Origin: Nostoc paludosum FACHB-159 | GTDB taxonomy: Bacteria > Cyanobacteriota > Cyanobacteriia > Cyanobacteriales > Nostocaceae | DNA length: 64,000 nt | NCBI RefSeq assembly: GCF_014698835.1 | Contig: NZ_JACJTU010000009.1 | Span: 124,001 to 188,000 of the forward strand | Direction of reading: 5' to 3' | Part shown: positions 46,006 through 54,500 of the stretch, one piece after another | Layout: each line of letters begins with the position of its first letter | Numbering within the stretch: the stretch's first letter is position 1 | Translations under genes and position numbers: made by a program | The notes under the pieces: generated by a model | Databases searched by the model: none | The model's input: the letters and a program-made list of their open reading frames with translations, nothing else | Told to the model about the DNA's origin: nothing

Positions 46006-46641
46006 ATGGCATTATATCTAGACTCGGCGATCGCATCTGAAGCTGAAATCGTCAAGCATTGGGGTTGGGTAAAGGGTATTACTACTAATCCCACGCTTTT
46101 AGCTCAAAGTGATACCCCACCAGAAATCACACTCAAAAAATTAGTTACCTTGACAAATGGTCCGTTATACTATCAACTTATGGCAGGCGATAAAACGGCA
46201 ATGTTAGCTGAAGGTAAAAAAGCTTTCAAGATTATTGGTTCCCAAACAATTTTGAAGATTCCCGCAACACCTTTAGGCTTTGAAGTAGTAGCAAATTTGT
46301 CTTCAGAAATTACTTGTTCGGTGACAGCAATTTATAGCGCAGCACAAGCAGCAGTAGCACGAGAAGCAGGAGCGAAAATTGCCATAGCTTATGTAAATCG
46401 CGCGACTCGGTTGTTAGGTGATGGTATTGCTTTAGTCCGAGAAATGGCTAGCGTACTTAAAGGTAGCGACGTGGAAATATTAGCAGCTAGTATAAAATCT
46501 CCCCAAGAAGCAGCTGCTTCATTGCAAGCCGGGGCGCATCATTTGACTTTACCTTTAGCAATGTTGCAAGCGATCGCTACTCATGAATTATCACAAAAAA
46601 CTGTTGAAGATTTCGCCCAGGGAGGCATAGGTTTAGAATAA
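46006..46641 (+). CDS. transaldolase family / fructose-6-phosphate aldolase-like
   Basis: 211-aa TIM-barrel enzyme of the small transaldolase (FSA/TalC/MipB) type. Signatures: KGITTNPTLLAQ at the N-terminus, Schiff-base Lys in TILKIPATPLGF (Lys about 87), and ITCSVTAIYSAAQ. It cleaves or transfers dihydroxyacetone units between sugar phosphates; aldolase versus transaldolase activity cannot be told. Monocistronic. Confidence 0.92.
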   Translation: MALYLDSAIASEAEIVKHWGWVKGITTNPTLLAQSDTPPEITLKKLVTLTNGPLYYQLMAGDKTAMLAEGKKAFKIIGSQTILKIPATPLGFEVVANLSSEITCSVTAIYSAAQAAVAREAGAKIAIAYVNRATRLLGDGIALVREMASVLKGSDVEILAASIKSPQEAAASLQAGAHHLTLPLAMLQAIATHELSQKTVEDFAQGGIGLE

Positions 46642-46666
46642 TTCGTAATTCGTAATTCGTAATTAA
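46641..46666. repeat. ATTCGTA short tandem repeat
   Basis: Three to four copies of AATTCGT, complementary to the array at 21638-21676. Confidence 0.8.
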
Positions 46667-46668
46667 AT

Positions 46669-46761
46669 ATGAGTTTGTCCGATGTCCCTAATCTTTGGGT
46701 TCCTTTAGCACTTTTAAGCTTGATTGTCGTAGCGGCTGTATTTTTCAGCCGCAGTAGTTGA
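46669..46761 (+). CDS. 30-aa single-span membrane peptide
   Basis: ATG to TGA of 30 codons giving a hydrophobic helix (LWVPLALLSLIVVAAVFF) with a short polar N-terminus (MSLSDVPN) and a basic/serine end. The size is that of small photosystem or cytochrome b6f subunits, but it does not match any I know (PetM, PetN, PsaM, PsbM). A 7-bp hairpin (GCGGCTG/CAGCCGC) overlaps its 3' end. Could be spurious. Confidence 0.35.
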   Translation: MSLSDVPNLWVPLALLSLIVVAAVFFSRSS

Positions 46762-47483
46762 TATGTACAGTGCAGGTTTAAGTTAAAACAGATTGACGTT
46801 CGGATAATTCTTATTATTCAAATTCAAGGGGCGACAAGCGAGTTAAAGTGCTTGCTGTATAAGCTTCATAGCCCTTAAACCTCACTGATAATATGCTTGC
46901 TTATTGCGAATCGAACCGACTAGTTCCTCGACCCATACTTGACACCCATACCCTGTTTCTGATTTTGTAACAGCGTTTAGAGGCGATTGTCGCCGGGCTG
47001 AATTTTGGTCTCCTCCTAGAGGTTATGCTGTCTATATTCCTCAGTTTTGATAAAACTAATAGTTGTTCTAATTAGTATCAGTATACCTTTTATAAAATAA
47101 AGTTTTCTTCGTAGTTAGCGATTTATCGCTCTCTTGCATAGTTTTCCAGGGCTAAAGCCCTTACTACAAACTTAAATTTTATTAAGTCCTTCTACTTAAG
47201 ACATAGGTTGTCATCTCTTTCACATTCTTGAGGTAGAGATAAATATTTTGAAAAACTACATCCTTTGATTGATAAGTTAATCCAGTTATTTCTTACTATT
47301 TAGGAATAACTATAAGAATCCGGTTTGATTACTGAAGTTACCCGTAGAGGAAGGGAACAGGGAACAGAGAAGGAGGAATCAAGGTATACTGATTTTTTTT
47401 ATGGCTACGCCACGCAAGCTATCAAAAATCAAATAATAATCCTATAGCAAGTCTGTTAATTACTCTAAGTTAATTAACTGTAT
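46762..47483. other. intergenic region with dispersed repeat and possible remnants
   Basis: 46821-46903 is an 83-bp dispersed repeat (see there). 46904-47060 is open in several frames (minus strand GCQVWVEELVGSIRNKQAYY; plus strand GDCRRAEFWSPPRGYAVYI), which may be decayed coding DNA, but I cannot choose. 47140-47175 holds GGGCTAAAGCCC, a short palindrome. Confidence 0.4.
46821..46903. repeat. 83-bp dispersed repeat, copy 1
   Basis: Matches 60736-60818 in inverted orientation with 3 mismatches in 83 positions by my reading. Contains GTTAAAG/CTTTAAAC-type partial palindromes. Confidence 0.85.
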
Positions 47484-47825
47484 ATGGATAAAAGATTAAT
47501 ATTTATTTTTATTGCAATAGTATTAGCAAGTTTACTATTTTTACCATTATTTACCATAAATCAAGATAAACAACCTTTGTTTTTGTCAAACTCCTTATCA
47601 ATTAGCCCAACTATTGAACAGGTAAAAGAGCAATACGAATCTGATTTACTGCGTATTAATGGTGTGGTTGGTGTGGGAATTAGTAAATGTGAAGAGAAAC
47701 CTTGCATCAAAGTGTATTTAGAAAATGAATCTCCGAATTTAAAAAAGCAAATACCAAAGCAATTGGATGGATTTAAAGTAGATACACAAGTGACAGGAGC
47801 TATTAAAGCACAGCCTCAACAATAA
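47484..47825 (+). CDS. membrane-anchored GVGI-domain protein
   Basis: 113 aa. The N-terminus is a signal anchor or signal peptide (IFIFIAIVLASLLFLPLF). The rest has the pattern GVVGVGISKCEEKPCIKVYL, then IPKQLDGFKVDTQVTGAI, the same domain as in the next two genes. It may be a periplasmic or membrane-tethered partner. First gene of a same-strand run; 20-30 bases before the next gene. Confidence 0.6.
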   Translation: MDKRLIFIFIAIVLASLLFLPLFTINQDKQPLFLSNSLSISPTIEQVKEQYESDLLRINGVVGVGISKCEEKPCIKVYLENESPNLKKQIPKQLDGFKVDTQVTGAIKAQPQQ

Positions 47826-47858
47826 TAAGCATTTTATCTCTGCAAATAGGAAATGACA

Positions 47859-48086
47859 ATGAACCAAGTTAATACAGTTAAACAGGATTACGAGGCACAA
47901 CTGATGAGGCTACCCAATGTTACAGGGGTTGGCATTGGTGAGAGGAGGGGAAAGACAGTGATTAAGGTTTTTGTCACCCAAAAAGTTCCAGAATCCAACT
48001 TAAAGCCCCATGAAGTTGTGCCGAAGTCCATAGAAGGGTGTGAGACAGATGTTGAAGAAATTGGGACTGTAACAGCACAAATTTAA
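47859..48086 (+). CDS. stand-alone GVGIG-domain small protein
   Basis: About 75 aa from ATG 47859, which has AGGAA six bases upstream (an ATG at 47853 is too close to it). It consists of a helix (VNTVKQDYEAQLMRL) plus the domain NVTGVGIGERRGKTVIKVFV, then VVPKSIEGCETDVEEIGTV. The same domain forms the N-terminus of the protease encoded next, so this could be an inhibitor, a chaperone or a partner of it (inference). Confidence 0.65.
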   Translation: MNQVNTVKQDYEAQLMRLPNVTGVGIGERRGKTVIKVFVTQKVPESNLKPHEVVPKSIEGCETDVEEIGTVTAQI

Positions 48087-48108
48087 GCAAATCAACGGGA
48101 GATTTGAT

Positions 48109-49257
48109 ATGAAATTAGATGAAAATAAGATGATACTGTCTCAACAGTACACAGCAGAGGTACAAACAGCTCACAGAGCCGCCGTAGAAGAATTTATGAA
48201 ACCAGGGCAGCTACGACCCAATGTTGTTGGTTTGGGAGTGGGCGTCAAATGGCGGAATGGAGAACCTACAGGTGAGCCAGCATTGTTAACATTAGTAACT
48301 CACAAGATACCAAGAGATGAGTTGAGTAGGGCTGATCTCATACCATCGAGATTGGCAGATATGCAAACTGATGTTTTGGAAATAGGTTATCCTTTCGCGG
48401 GAGTGGGAGAGTTACGCCAGAAACCCACACAGGTAAGAACCGAGTTAATACAACCTACTAATGGTGCAACTGGAACTTACCGTGTTACTGAAAGGATGGA
48501 GATACCAGAGACTGGGGTTGAGTTGCTGGCTAGACGCGCTCGTCCGGCGGAAGGAGGCTACAGCGTCGGACATTACAAGATTACCGCAGGGACTATTGCT
48601 ACTTGTGTGTATGATATTTTGCCAGGGGGTTCTACTAACCCTCCTGTGCATGGTGTTGGTATTCCATCCCGTTACTATATTCTCAGCAATAATCACGTTT
48701 TGGCTAACAGCAACGATGCTGCGGTGGGAGATCCGATATTGCAGCCAGGCCCCTTTGATGGCGGAAATGCTTCTACAGATATCATTGCGCGTCTGAACCG
48801 ATTTGTACCGATTGACTTTGAACCAACAATTCCCAGGGAACAGCACCGCAACCTTGTAGATGCTGCGATCGCAGAAGCACAATTCCATGATATTGATCGG
48901 GAAATCTACTGGTTGGGTTATGTACGAGGCTGGCGACGCAAGCAGGATGTAACGGTGGGAATGTCTGTGTTTAAAACTGGACGCACTACGAACTTTACAA
49001 GCGGTAGAATTACAGCGATTAGCGCCACTGTTGATGTCGGCTATGGTAACGGCAAGGTAGCCCGCTTCAAGGATCAAATTATTACCACTAACATTTCTGC
49101 TGGTGGTGATTCTGGTTCACTGGTGGCGACTTTGGTGAATAACACCCCGGCTGCTGTAGGGTTGCTGTTTGCTGGCTCGTCAGTAGCTACTATTGTCAAT
49201 CAAATCGAAAACGTGCGATCGCTCCTACGAGTAGAAATTGCAGAACAGATGCTCTAA
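48109..49257 (+). CDS. trypsin-like serine protease with N-terminal GVGIG-type domain
   Basis: 382 aa. Residues about 30-110 repeat the small domain (RPNVVGLGVGVKW, then LIPSRLADMQTDVLEIGYP). The rest is a chymotrypsin-fold protease with all three catalytic parts: His in ILSNNHVLAN, Asp in LVDAAIAEA, and Ser in SAGGDSGSLVA. No signal peptide, so probably cytosolic. Start has GGGAG. It is 22 bases after the previous gene and 75 before the phosphoesterase-SIR2 gene. Confidence 0.85.
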   Translation: MKLDENKMILSQQYTAEVQTAHRAAVEEFMKPGQLRPNVVGLGVGVKWRNGEPTGEPALLTLVTHKIPRDELSRADLIPSRLADMQTDVLEIGYPFAGVGELRQKPTQVRTELIQPTNGATGTYRVTERMEIPETGVELLARRARPAEGGYSVGHYKITAGTIATCVYDILPGGSTNPPVHGVGIPSRYYILSNNHVLANSNDAAVGDPILQPGPFDGGNASTDIIARLNRFVPIDFEPTIPREQHRNLVDAAIAEAQFHDIDREIYWLGYVRGWRRKQDVTVGMSVFKTGRTTNFTSGRITAISATVDVGYGNGKVARFKDQIITTNISAGGDSGSLVATLVNNTPAAVGLLFAGSSVATIVNQIENVRSLLRVEIAEQML

Positions 49258-49332
49258 TACTGGTCAAGGGTAATAGGGAAAGTTCTCTTCTTAATTCCCA
49301 ATTACCCTTGACTCCTCTAGGGAGAAATTAAA

Positions 49333-51489
49333 ATGGCGGGAATGACTTGGCTTCATCTTTCAGATTGGCATCAGAAGGGGAAAGAATTTGACAGGCAGGT
49401 TGTACGTGATGCCTTAATTAGAGATATTGAGGAGCGGGAGAAAATCAGTCCAGACTTAGCAAAGATTGATTTAATCATCTTTAGTGGTGATGTGGCTCAC
49501 GCTGGTAAAAAGGAAGAATATACAGCAGCGTGGGAAAATTTATTTGAGCCTGTGCTTCAAGCAACTGGGTTAACTGCCGAGCGGCTGTTTATTGTACCAG
49601 GCAACCACGACCTCGATCGCAGTGCCTTTGAATTGCTACCAAATTCTATCCTCAAGCCTTTTGAGTCTAATGAGCAGGTCAAAGATTGGCTGACGAACAA
49701 AAAAAAATGCGATCGCCTGCGGGAACCCTTTGAAGCCTACAGGGAATTTGTGACTAAATATACACATCAGACCCAACCTGACTACAGCAGTATCCGCAGA
49801 CTACAGATCGGAGGAAAGCGGGTAGCATTGCTTGGTCTAAACTCTGCTTTAATGGCTGGACGGGTAAATGAAAGAGGAGAAGTAAATGATGATGGAAAAC
49901 TAATTGTTGGAGAACCTCAATTGTATGATGCCCTCCACAAGATAGCTAGTGATGAGGTTCGGATTGCGGTGCTGCATCATCCGTTAGAATTGCTAGCTGA
50001 ATTTGAACGTGATTTAATCACACAACGTCTTCAAGACAATGATGGGTGTCATTTTCTTCTGTGTGGTCATCAGCATAAAGCTAAAGCTTATCAAGTAACT
50101 GGAACAACAGGAAACTGTGTAATTATTCCAGCTGGCTCCAGCTACAGCAACCGTGGTTATCACAATGGTTACAATTTTGTACACCTTGATTTTGCAACTA
50201 ATAAAGGAAACGTATATCTGCGTCTCTGGGATTATGATGAAAACTACTGGCGCGAACATATAGCAAGGTCGCATGAGCATGGGTATGTAATCTTTGAACT
50301 TCCAAAAAAAGAGATTAAACGCCCAAACATCCCAAATATTGTCACAGTTCCAGATGAAATACAAAACACGCTTAAACAACACTTCGATTGGCTAATTCCC
50401 AAAATCAAAAATGGCTTAGTAATTCCTTTCTTAGGAGCAGATATTAACTTATGCGATCGCTCACAAGATCCAAATTTGGCACCCAAACCGTGGGAATGGA
50501 ACCTTAACAGTGACTATCCACCTACTAGTGTAGAACTCGCTGCTTACCTAGACAGAAGCCATAAATACTTACAGAGAATGCGTTGTCCGTTATGCGATGA
50601 AGAAAATTTGCCTGCTAAATGTCCAATTGTGACACAATTTGTGACTAGACTGGATCTTCAGAATGTGTCGCAATACTTCAATCTTCTGAGTGAGGGTGAA
50701 GAGAACATCAAAGAGACAATCACAGCCATCACTGAAAAAGAATACAAACCTAATCGATTGCATCAGTTCTTTGCTGAACTTCCTCGTTTCATGGATGAGA
50801 TGGGCTATTCTGCGAGGATTAAAAGTTTAGGTGAAAAAACTCGTTATCAACTAATAGTAACGACCAATTTTGATAGAACACTAGAACAAGCCTTTATAAA
50901 CGCCAAGCAGCCATTCGATTTAGTTTCCTATACGGCAGGTGGTGAAGATAGCGAAGGACAGATTGTTAAACAGTTTGTCCATCAAAGATTTGAACATACA
51001 ATTGAGGAAGATAAGGATTCACCAGTAGTTCAAAAAGGCCAACTAAAACCGATTCCGCCAGGAACTGCTAACGAATATTCAGACTTTTCACTCAATGAGC
51101 GTCCAGTCATCTTAAAACTCTATGGCCCTGTTGATTTGCCAGAACGTCCCAGAAAAAGCTTTGCGATCACAGAAGATCATTTTATTGACTATTTGGCTTA
51201 TGCCGATAACAAACCTGTGGATTTACTGCCAAGCTATCTGTTAGGTAAACTCAGCAACAGCCATATTTGGTTTTTAGGATATAGCCTACGCTATTGGCAT
51301 CAGCGTGTCATTTTACACCGCTTGTTGCCAGAGAAAGAACAAAGGAAGACACAAACATGGTGGGCAGTTCACCCAAAACCTGATGCTTTGGATAAGTTCC
51401 TTTGGAAGAATAAAGATGTAGAAATCATGAGTGAAATATCTTTAGAAATATATTTTGATGAATTGAACAAAAAACTGAAAAAACATTAG
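49333..51489 (+). CDS. calcineurin-like phosphoesterase fused to degenerate SIR2-like domain
   Basis: 718 aa. N-terminal metallophosphoesterase (about 1-320) with every metal motif: LHLSDWH, SGDVAHAG, VPGNHDLDR, VLHHPLE and LCGHQHKAK. C-terminal SIR2-like NAD-binding region (about 350-700): VIPFLGADINLCDR (family GAG changed to GAD), TTNFDRTLEQAF, and ILKLYGPVD, where the catalytic His of KLHG is Tyr; FLGYSLRYWHQ follows. So the phosphoesterase looks active, the NADase less so. Shine-Dalgarno GGGAG. 32 bases before the STAND gene. Confidence 0.85.
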   Translation: MAGMTWLHLSDWHQKGKEFDRQVVRDALIRDIEEREKISPDLAKIDLIIFSGDVAHAGKKEEYTAAWENLFEPVLQATGLTAERLFIVPGNHDLDRSAFELLPNSILKPFESNEQVKDWLTNKKKCDRLREPFEAYREFVTKYTHQTQPDYSSIRRLQIGGKRVALLGLNSALMAGRVNERGEVNDDGKLIVGEPQLYDALHKIASDEVRIAVLHHPLELLAEFERDLITQRLQDNDGCHFLLCGHQHKAKAYQVTGTTGNCVIIPAGSSYSNRGYHNGYNFVHLDFATNKGNVYLRLWDYDENYWREHIARSHEHGYVIFELPKKEIKRPNIPNIVTVPDEIQNTLKQHFDWLIPKIKNGLVIPFLGADINLCDRSQDPNLAPKPWEWNLNSDYPPTSVELAAYLDRSHKYLQRMRCPLCDEENLPAKCPIVTQFVTRLDLQNVSQYFNLLSEGEENIKETITAITEKEYKPNRLHQFFAELPRFMDEMGYSARIKSLGEKTRYQLIVTTNFDRTLEQAFINAKQPFDLVSYTAGGEDSEGQIVKQFVHQRFEHTIEEDKDSPVVQKGQLKPIPPGTANEYSDFSLNERPVILKLYGPVDLPERPRKSFAITEDHFIDYLAYADNKPVDLLPSYLLGKLSNSHIWFLGYSLRYWHQRVILHRLLPEKEQRKTQTWWAVHPKPDALDKFLWKNKDVEIMSEISLEIYFDELNKKLKKH

Positions 51490-51521
51490 TAAAAATTAAA
51501 AGCTGAGAAGTAGAGGAAATT

Positions 51522-54500
51522 ATGTACTGTGATAGCATTGAGATTCCTGTACCCTACAAAGGGCTAATTCCCTATTCACAAACAGATAAGTTGTTCTTCT
51601 TTGGGCGAGAAAAAGAACAACAAATAGTAATTCAAAATTTGTGGGCTTCAAGGCTGACAGTTGTCTATGGGGCTAGTGGTGTAGGTAAAAGTTCGCTTAT
51701 GCGGGCAGGTGTTGCTTATAATTTGCGTCAAGCAGCCTTAGAAAACCAAGAAACAACTGGTAAGCCAGGGTGGGGTGCGATCGTTTTTCCCCCACTAAAG
51801 GGCGAATTAGATGATAGTTTGTCTTGGCAAGATCCACTGACAGGGATCAAGAAACAGATGGAAGCAGAAATAACTAATCTTTTCAAAACTGAATCACCAC
51901 ATGAAATTAAGCAACAATTTGAGCAAGCGCTCAAAGCTATTGCCAAAAATCCAGAACAACCTTCTTTTACCGATATCTTGAAGGCTTGGATAGAGATTAT
52001 TCACCAAGAAGATGAGAGCGGTAGGTTATTTATTATCCTGGATCAGTTTGAGGATTATTTTGATTTCTTAAACGATAATGCTAAAGACACCTTTGCTGAT
52101 GAATTTTCTCAAGCTGTTAATAACTCTAGTTTGAATCTTCATTTCCTCATTTCTATTCGTGAAGATGCCCTGTCTAAACTTGACCATTTTAAAGGTCGCA
52201 TCTTCCGTAACTTATTAGATAATCGTATAGCAATCAAACATCTAAACCGCCAATCAGCCCAGGATGCTATTGAGAAACCAATCGCTGAATATAACCGACA
52301 GCAAACTATCCTTGATAACCTGTGTAAATCAAAATTAACCGTACTCTACGGTGACAGTAGTGCAGGTAAGAGTACAATTTTGCGAGATGGTATTGCCTAT
52401 TATCTGCATCAAGCAGCAGAACAAAATCTGCAAAAATCCAGCAAGCTAAAGTTAGCAATTACTCTATTTAATTCTTGGAATAATGGAAAACCATTAGATA
52501 ATTTATTGTTGCAAATTAAACAATATATTAAAAACATAGGAAATATTGAACTTCCTCACTTAGATTTATCATTTACTGACACCTTACAGGCCTGGACAAA
52601 GTTTATTAATATTGATGAGTCTGCTAAGCTATTCATTATCATTGACCAGTTCGAGGAATACTTAATTCATTCTCCAATAGATCAAACAAAATTATTTTTT
52701 TATGAGCTTTTTCGTGCGATAAATCATCCTGAACTAAATATTAATTTGCTCCTTTGTCTTCATAAAAATACTCTTCACAAGCTGGATTTTGTTAAAGATG
52801 ATATAGTGAAATTATGCCCATATTATTTACATATATCATCAGGTTTTGTCAAAAAAGAACCCATTGTAGATAATTTTATCGAGTCTAAAATTGTTCAACA
52901 TATCGAAGATAAATTAGTCGGTATTGAACCAGACTTAGTTACAGCAGTTTTGGATGATATAGCTCTTTCGCCAACACCATCAGAACAGAGGTTTGAAACT
53001 CCTTACCTCCAACTGGTAATGCTTCGTTTATGGAAACAGGAAATGAGAGGCGAATCTCCATCTCGCAGCCTAGAAAAACAAAGCTATATAACCTTAGGCA
53101 AAGCAGAGCAAATTGTCCAAGATCATCTCGATCAAAAGCTAGAAGATTTAAAGACTGATTTCAAGATTGATACTTCTTATCGTCTCTTTTACTACTTAGT
53201 TACACCATCTGGTGATAAACTTGCCCTCAAAGCCCAAGATTTATGCGATTACGTTAACGCAGAACCAAACCAAACTGAAAAACTTGAGATAGAAAGGGTT
53301 TATAAATGGCTAAATAAACTAAGTCAAGGCGAGGCTCGAATTATCCGCCCACTAGCTGCTGATTACTATGAAATTTTCTTAGATGTTTTAGCTAAAGCAA
53401 TTTGGAAGCGACTACAGCGTCAACGCAAACTCAAAGAAATTGAGCAGATGGCGAAAGATGCTTTGCTACAGTTCGAGTTTTCTGAGCTAGAAGCATTACT
53501 GACAGTGATGCGTGCTGGGCAAGAGTTTCAGAATAACATTCAAAATGGACTCTTAGCGCAAGACTGTCACGCTCCCCAATTAAAAACTGCATTGCAGAAG
53601 ATTCTTGACAATATCAGAGAGGAGAATCAATTTCAAGCACACATAAAAACCATCTATAAGGTTAATTTCAGCCCTGATAGTAAGTATCTTGCTACTGGTT
53701 CAGAAGATGGTACTGCCCGTTTATGGGACTTACAAGGTCATTTAAAACAAGAATTCAAAGGTCATCAGGGCTGGGTTTATAGTGTCAGTTTTAGCCCCGA
53801 TAGTAACTATCTTGTTACTGGCTCTACTGACCATACTGCCCGCCTGTGGGACTTACAAGGCAATCTCCAGCAAAAATTTATAGGACATGAGGGCTGGGTG
53901 CTGAGTGTCAGTTTTAGTCCTGATGGTAAATATCTGGCTACTGGCTCTGCTGACGGTACAGCCCGCCTATGGGACTTACAGGGTAATCAGATTGGTGAAT
54001 CTTTCCAAGTTCATAAGGGCTGGATTTGGAGCGTTAGTTTTAGTCCACCTGATGGCAAATACCTTGCTACTGCCTCATCTGATGGTCATGTTTGCTTGTG
54101 GAATTTACAAAATAACTCTTGGGATAAATTTCTAGTCAATGGGGGTACAGTTTATAGTGTCCGTTTTAGTCCACCAGACGGAAAGTATTTTGCTAGTGCC
54201 TCATCTGATGGTACTGCTCGCCTATGGGACTTACAAGGCAACCTACAGCAAGAATTTATAGGCCATCAGTGTTGGGTATATAACGTCAGTTTTAGTCTCG
54301 ATGGTCAGTACCTCGCTACCAGCTCTGCTGACGGCACATCCCGTCTGTGGGACATACAAGGTAATCAATTAGCTGTATTGAAAGATCATAAGGGCTTTGT
54401 ATGGAGTGCTAGTTTCAGCCCAGATGGTCAGCACCTCGCCACCAGCTCTGCTGACGGTATAGTTCGCCTGTGGAACTCAAGAAACAAGTATCTAGCAAAA

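Noticed and set aside
46900..46990. tRNA-like motif (GGTTCGATTC on the minus strand)
   Set aside because: No matching T-stem, anticodon arm or acceptor stem could be built.
48445..49077. 210-aa minus-strand ORF
   Set aside because: Lies fully within the protease gene, whose catalytic triad and domain are clear on the plus strand.
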